Origin: Butyricicoccus sp.
Lineage (GTDB): Bacteria > Bacillota > Clostridia > Oscillospirales > Butyricicoccaceae
Direction: 5' to 3'
DNA length: 25,045 bases
Assembly: GCA_020025885.1 (NCBI GenBank)
Contig: JAHHRJ010000032.1
Coordinates: 1 to 25,045 of the forward strand
Of this stretch, positions 21,534 to 25,045 are shown piece after piece (the first letter of the stretch is position 1; each line of letters begins with the position of its first letter). The notes under the pieces are model-generated. The model saw nothing but the letters and a program-made list of their open reading frames with translations, was not told the DNA's origin and made no database searches. The position numbers were made by a program, and so were the translations under genes.

Positions 21534-22374
21534 TGTTGAAGTTTTTCTGGGCTGCGACTGTCCACTCGAGCAGGCGCGCACCGTGCTTTTCGGTGCTCCG
21601 TTTGACTCCACCACCTCTTACCGTCCGGGTACTCGTTTCGGCTCTTCTGCCATTCGTCATGAATCGTTTGGCGTTGAGACATACAGCCCCTATCAGGACA
21701 AAGATTTAGAGGACGCTTATGTACTCGATACCGGCGATCTGGAACTGTGCTTTGGCAGCGCAGAACAGGCGCTCTCCGATATCGAATCCCACACTCGCAC
21801 CATTCTGGAAGCTGGCAAGCGTCCATTCCTCGTGGGTGGCGAGCACCTTGTCACACTGGGCGCATTCCGTGCAGTTGCAGAAAAGTATCCAGATGTGCAT
21901 ATCATTCATTTCGATGCACATGCTGACCTGCGTGACGACTATTTGGGTGCAAAGCTCTCTCATGCTTGTGTCCTGCATCGCTGCTGGGATATTATCGGCG
22001 ATGGACGTATTTTCCAATTTGGCATTCGCTCCGGTGACCGCTATGAATGGGAATGGGGCAAAGACCATGTACACACCCAGCGCTTTAATCTCGAAGGACT
22101 TGGAAAAGTTGTGGAACAGCTCAAAGGCAAGCCCGTTTATTTTACGCTCGATCTGGACGTGCTCGATCCGTCCGTATTCCCTGGTACAGGTACCCCTGAG
22201 CCGGGCGGCATCTCTTTTGAAGCGCTGCGTATTGCGGCAACCCTCATTTGCAGCCAGCTGAATATCGTTGGCTGTGATGTGAACGAACTCAGCCCACATC
22301 TTGACCCAAGCGGTGTTTCCACTGCGGTTGCCTGCAAGATTATTCGCGAGATGCTGGTTGCGCTCCCTGTTTAA
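21520..22374 (+). CDS. speB: Agmatinase (ureohydrolase family)
   Basis: This 284-residue manganese ureohydrolase releases urea from agmatine to give putrescine. The metal-ligand motifs are all present: GGEH, HFDAHADLRDD, SHACVLHR and FTLDLDVLDPSVFPGTGTPEPGG. The length is typical. The start lies inside the end of speE (14-base overlap), so translation is coupled. If SpeE acted on agmatine, this enzyme would instead hydrolyse N1-aminopropylagmatine, as in Thermus; both fit the gene order. Confidence 0.92.
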   Translation: MLNPNVEVFLGCDCPLEQARTVLFGAPFDSTTSYRPGTRFGSSAIRHESFGVETYSPYQDKDLEDAYVLDTGDLELCFGSAEQALSDIESHTRTILEAGKRPFLVGGEHLVTLGAFRAVAEKYPDVHIIHFDAHADLRDDYLGAKLSHACVLHRCWDIIGDGRIFQFGIRSGDRYEWEWGKDHVHTQRFNLEGLGKVVEQLKGKPVYFTLDLDVLDPSVFPGTGTPEPGGISFEALRIAATLICSQLNIVGCDVNELSPHLDPSGVSTAVACKIIREMLVALPV

Positions 22375-22428
22375 CCCACAAACCAAACCCGATTTCAGAT
22401 ACAGACAAATCACAAGGAGGATTCTATT

Positions 22429-23688
22429 ATGGGAAAAGTACTCATTATTGGCTGCGGCGGTGTTGCATCTGTTGCAATTCACAAGTGCTGCCAGAACAGC
22501 GAAATTTTTGAGGAAATTTGCATTGCCAGCCGCACACAGTCCAAGTGTGACGCACTGAAAGAAAAGCTCGCTGGTACAACTAAGACCAAGATCACGACCC
22601 GTCAGGTAGACGCAGACAAGGTAGACGAACTGATCGCGCTCATCAATGATGTAAAGCCGGATCTGGTTATGAATATTGCGCTGCCCTATCAGGATCTGAC
22701 CATCATGGATGCTTGCCTCGCTTGCGGTGTCAACTATATGGATACCGCAAACTACGAGCCAGAAGATCTGACCGATCCGGCTTGGCGTGCTGCTTACGAA
22801 AAGCGCTGCGAGGAGGAAGGCTTCTCTGCATACTTTGATTATTCTTATCAGTGGGCATATAAGGAGAAGTTCGAGAAGGCTGGTCTGACCGCACTGCTCG
22901 GCTCTGGTTTTGACCCAGGTGTTACACAGGCTTACTGCGCATATGCCCAGAAGCACCTGTTTGACCAGATTGATACCATCGATATTCTGGACTGCAACGG
23001 CGGTGACCATGGCTATCCGTTTGCGACCAACTTTAACCCAGAAATTAACCTCCGTGAGGTTTCTGCACCGGGCTCTTACTGGGAGAATGGTCACTGGGTA
23101 GAGATTCCTGCAATGTCCATCAAACGTGAGTATGACTTCGCAGAAGTTGGTCACAAGGACATGTACCTGCTGCACCATGAGGAAATCGAATCCCTTGCAA
23201 AGACCATTCCGGGCGTCAAGCGCATTCGTTTCTTTATGACCTTCGGACAGAGCTATCTGTCCCATATGAACTGTCTGGAAAATGTTGGCATGCTGTCCAC
23301 CGAGCCAATCTCATTTGAGGGTCACGAGATCGTTCCGATCCAGTTCCTCAAAGCTCTGCTGCCAGACCCAGCGTCCCTTGGACCGCGCACCGTTGGTAAG
23401 ACCAACATTGGCTGTATCTTCACTGGTAAGAAGGACGGCAAGGAAAAGACCGCTTATATCTACAATGTCTGCGACCATCAGGCTTGCTATCAGGAAGTTG
23501 GTTCTCAGGCAATCTCCTACACCACTGGTGTTCCTGCCATGATCGGCGCAATGATGCTGCTGACTGGCAAGTGGAACAAGCCGGGTGTATACACTGTGGA
23601 GGAGTTCGATCCAGATCCGTATATGGATGCACTGAACAAGTGGGGTCTGCCGTGGCAGATCAACGACGCACCGGTACTGGTGGACTGA
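22429..23688 (+). CDS. Carboxyspermidine dehydrogenase-like (saccharopine dehydrogenase family)
   Basis: This 419-residue NAD(P)-dependent enzyme starts with a Rossmann segment, KVLIIGCGGVASVAIHKCC, and has the family signatures DACLACGVNYMDTANYEPED, LLGSGFDPGVTQAYCAYA and DCNGGDHGYPFATNFNPEINLREV. Members of this branch condense putrescine with aspartate semialdehyde and reduce the imine to carboxyspermidine; relatives act on diaminopropane or agmatine. The substrate cannot be read from sequence. AAGGAGG precedes the ATG. It is followed after three bases by nspC, its pathway partner. Confidence 0.88.
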   Translation: MGKVLIIGCGGVASVAIHKCCQNSEIFEEICIASRTQSKCDALKEKLAGTTKTKITTRQVDADKVDELIALINDVKPDLVMNIALPYQDLTIMDACLACGVNYMDTANYEPEDLTDPAWRAAYEKRCEEEGFSAYFDYSYQWAYKEKFEKAGLTALLGSGFDPGVTQAYCAYAQKHLFDQIDTIDILDCNGGDHGYPFATNFNPEINLREVSAPGSYWENGHWVEIPAMSIKREYDFAEVGHKDMYLLHHEEIESLAKTIPGVKRIRFFMTFGQSYLSHMNCLENVGMLSTEPISFEGHEIVPIQFLKALLPDPASLGPRTVGKTNIGCIFTGKKDGKEKTAYIYNVCDHQACYQEVGSQAISYTTGVPAMIGAMMLLTGKWNKPGVYTVEEFDPDPYMDALNKWGLPWQINDAPVLVD

Positions 23689-23691
23689 TCC

Positions 23692-24804
23692 ATGCGCACA
23701 CCTTATTTTGTTGTGGATGAAACCGCGCTACGGCACAATCTCACCATTTTAAAAGACGTTTCCGAGCGGGCAGGCTGTAAGATTCTGCTCGCCCAGAAAG
23801 CATTTTCTATGTTTTCTGTCTATCCGCTCCTGCGCCAGTTTCTAGCTGGAACCACTGCAAGCGGACTGTATGAGGCACGTCTGGGATACGAGCACTTTGG
23901 TGGCGAGACCCATGTATTTAGCCCTGCGTATCGTCCAGACGAGTTTGAAGAACTGCTCACCTATGCCGACGATTTCGTGTTTAACACCCCTGCACAGCTG
24001 CGCCAATTTGGTGCACGTGCAAAGGAAGCGGGCAAGTCCATTGGTCTGCGCGTCAATCCGGAATGCTCCACACAGGAAGGGCATGAAATTTATGACCCCT
24101 GTGCATGTGGCTCTCGCCTTGGCACAACGCTTGCAAACTTTGATCCTGAACTTGTCCCCCTGCTTGACGGTCTGCATTTTCACACCTTATGTGAGCAGAA
24201 CTCTGATGCACTGGAAATCACCTTGCATGCGTTCGAAGAAAAGTTTGGTGCATACCTGTCTGGTCTGAAATGGATCAACCTTGGCGGCGGACATCATATC
24301 ACCCGTGCAGATTACGATATTGAGCGCTTGATTGGTCTGGTTCAGCATCTGAAACACACCTATGATGTGGAAGTTTACCTCGAACCGGGCGAAGCTGTTG
24401 TACTCAATGCAGGTCAGCTTGTATCAAGCGTGCTGGAAGTATCCAAGAACGGCATGGATCTTGCTATTTTGGACACCTCCGCGGCTTGCCATATGCCTGA
24501 CGTGCTGGAAATGCCCTATCGTCCCCCTGTTTTAAACAGCGGTAAAGCTGGCGAAAAGGCATATACCTATCGTCTGGGTGGTCCAACCTGTCTGGCTGGC
24601 GATGTGATCGGAGATTATTCTTTTGATGCACCGCTTCAGGTGGGCGATACCGTCACCTTTGGCGATATGGCACTTTATACGATGGTGAAGACCAATACCT
24701 TTAATGGTATGCCGCTTCCCTCCATCGTTTGGCGTGATGCAGAAGGCAAAGAACACCTCGTCCGCGCCTTTGGCTATGAGGACTTCAAGAATCGCTTATC
24801 TTGA
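23692..24804 (+). CDS. nspC: Carboxynorspermidine/carboxyspermidine decarboxylase
   Basis: This 370-residue PLP enzyme of the alanine racemase-like fold III removes the carboxyl group from carboxyspermidine. The PLP lysine is in ILLAQKAFSMF. Other family segments are SGLYEARLG, RVNPECS, HFHTLCEQN, WINLGGGHHITR, YLEPGEAVVLNAG, LDTSAACHMPDVLEMPYRP and GPTCLAGDVIGDY, which includes the catalytic Cys. It starts three bases after the dehydrogenase and is the last gene of the operon. Confidence 0.93.
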   Translation: MRTPYFVVDETALRHNLTILKDVSERAGCKILLAQKAFSMFSVYPLLRQFLAGTTASGLYEARLGYEHFGGETHVFSPAYRPDEFEELLTYADDFVFNTPAQLRQFGARAKEAGKSIGLRVNPECSTQEGHEIYDPCACGSRLGTTLANFDPELVPLLDGLHFHTLCEQNSDALEITLHAFEEKFGAYLSGLKWINLGGGHHITRADYDIERLIGLVQHLKHTYDVEVYLEPGEAVVLNAGQLVSSVLEVSKNGMDLAILDTSAACHMPDVLEMPYRPPVLNSGKAGEKAYTYRLGGPTCLAGDVIGDYSFDAPLQVGDTVTFGDMALYTMVKTNTFNGMPLPSIVWRDAEGKEHLVRAFGYEDFKNRLS

Positions 24805-24823
24805 TTCTTCCAATATGAAACAT

Positions 24824-24856
24824 ACAGCCCCGAAACATATCCTGTTTCGGGGCTGT
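24824..24856 (+). terminator. Terminator hairpin after nspC, U-tract displaced
   Basis: A 14-bp perfect stem ACAGCCCCGAAACA (24824-24837) pairs with 24843-24856. No U-tract follows; the MITE-like repeat begins exactly at the base of the stem. The element seems to have inserted there and removed or displaced the U run. Confidence 0.7.
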
Positions 24857-25045
24857 TCAGCTTGTCGAAAAAGTCTTTTGACTGTTTTGCCTCGGAGTGA
24901 AGCGACTTAAAATTTTCAAAATCCAATGACATGCGCCTTGGATTTTGCCCGCGACCCGCGCAAACGTGCGCGAAACCGGGGGTATCAGAGCCAGTTTCTA
25001 CTGGAACTGGCTCTGTATCTAGGGGGACTGGGTTCCCCTGGAAAG
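24856..25045 (-). mobile_element. MITE-like palindromic repeat, copy 2 (cut by window end)
   Basis: This is the reverse complement of copy 1 (503-717) along at least 190 bases, with scattered differences. It starts TTCAGCTTGTCGAAAA and keeps the GAGCCAGTT/AACTGGCTC hairpin intact. The larger palindrome has decayed on one arm (CCCGCGACCCGCGC in place of the matching arm). The far end lies beyond the window. Confidence 0.65.

Noticed and set aside
21706..23265. 519-codon minus-strand frame opposite speB and the dehydrogenase
   Set aside because: The plus strand carries two well-conserved enzymes with ribosome sites. The antisense product is rich in Cys, Asn and Ile without domain features.

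Overview
The window looks like a Gram-positive anaerobe of the class Clostridia, most likely an Oscillospiraceae/Butyricicoccaceae-type gut bacterium. The supporting genes are a class B sortase with a thioester-domain surface protein, an adenosylcobalamin-dependent ribonucleotide reductase, a rubredoxin-first (reverse) rubrerythrin, a split LysO lysine exporter and a Clostridia-style polyamine operon. The genus is an inference; no marker gene is present.

Layout. Bases 1-51 are the 3' end of a tRNA-Gly gene with its terminator. From about 105 to 11605 lies an AT-richer, accessory-looking region. It holds an OmpR-type response regulator/histidine kinase pair (759-2769) inside a segment bounded by exact 21-bp inverted repeats. 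A minus-strand chemosensory set follows (methyl-accepting protein, CheW-like protein, HD-GYP phosphodiesterase; 3007-6025), then a class B sortase and a large repeat-stalked adhesin (6279-9593), then a frameshifted hemerythrin-like gene. The region ends with a second response regulator, closely paralogous to the first, whose kinase is cut off after its first membrane segment at a tRNA-like sequence (10702-11605). The chemoreceptor and the hemerythrin-like gene share a 48-nt promoter element with helically phased TAAG repeats, so both probably belong to one regulon, plausibly that of the paralogous regulators.

From 11.7 kb on the genes look like core genome: two tRNA-Leu genes, an Rrf2 regulator with rubrerythrin, lysO in two pieces, a small membrane protein with an L7/L12-like tail, nrdJ with a candidate NrdR box, and a YoaK/DUF1275 membrane protein.

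The last 7 kb is a six-gene polyamine operon: speD, speA, speE, speB, a carboxyspermidine dehydrogenase-like gene and nspC. It encodes arginine to agmatine to putrescine, plus two separate chemistries for adding an aminopropyl group (decarboxylated SAM through SpeD/SpeE; aspartate semialdehyde through the dehydrogenase and NspC). The operon starts from a near-consensus promoter followed by a roughly 400-nt leader. That leader ends in a strong intrinsic terminator just before speD, and two nested complementary segments could form a competing antiterminator. The leader also has a 46-codon open frame ending inside the switching hairpins. It matches no riboswitch class I know and is the best candidate here for an undescribed regulatory system.

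A ~215-bp palindrome-rich repeat (MITE-like) occurs in inverted orientation at both edges of the window, once just upstream of the first response regulator and once directly abutting the hairpin that ends the polyamine operon.
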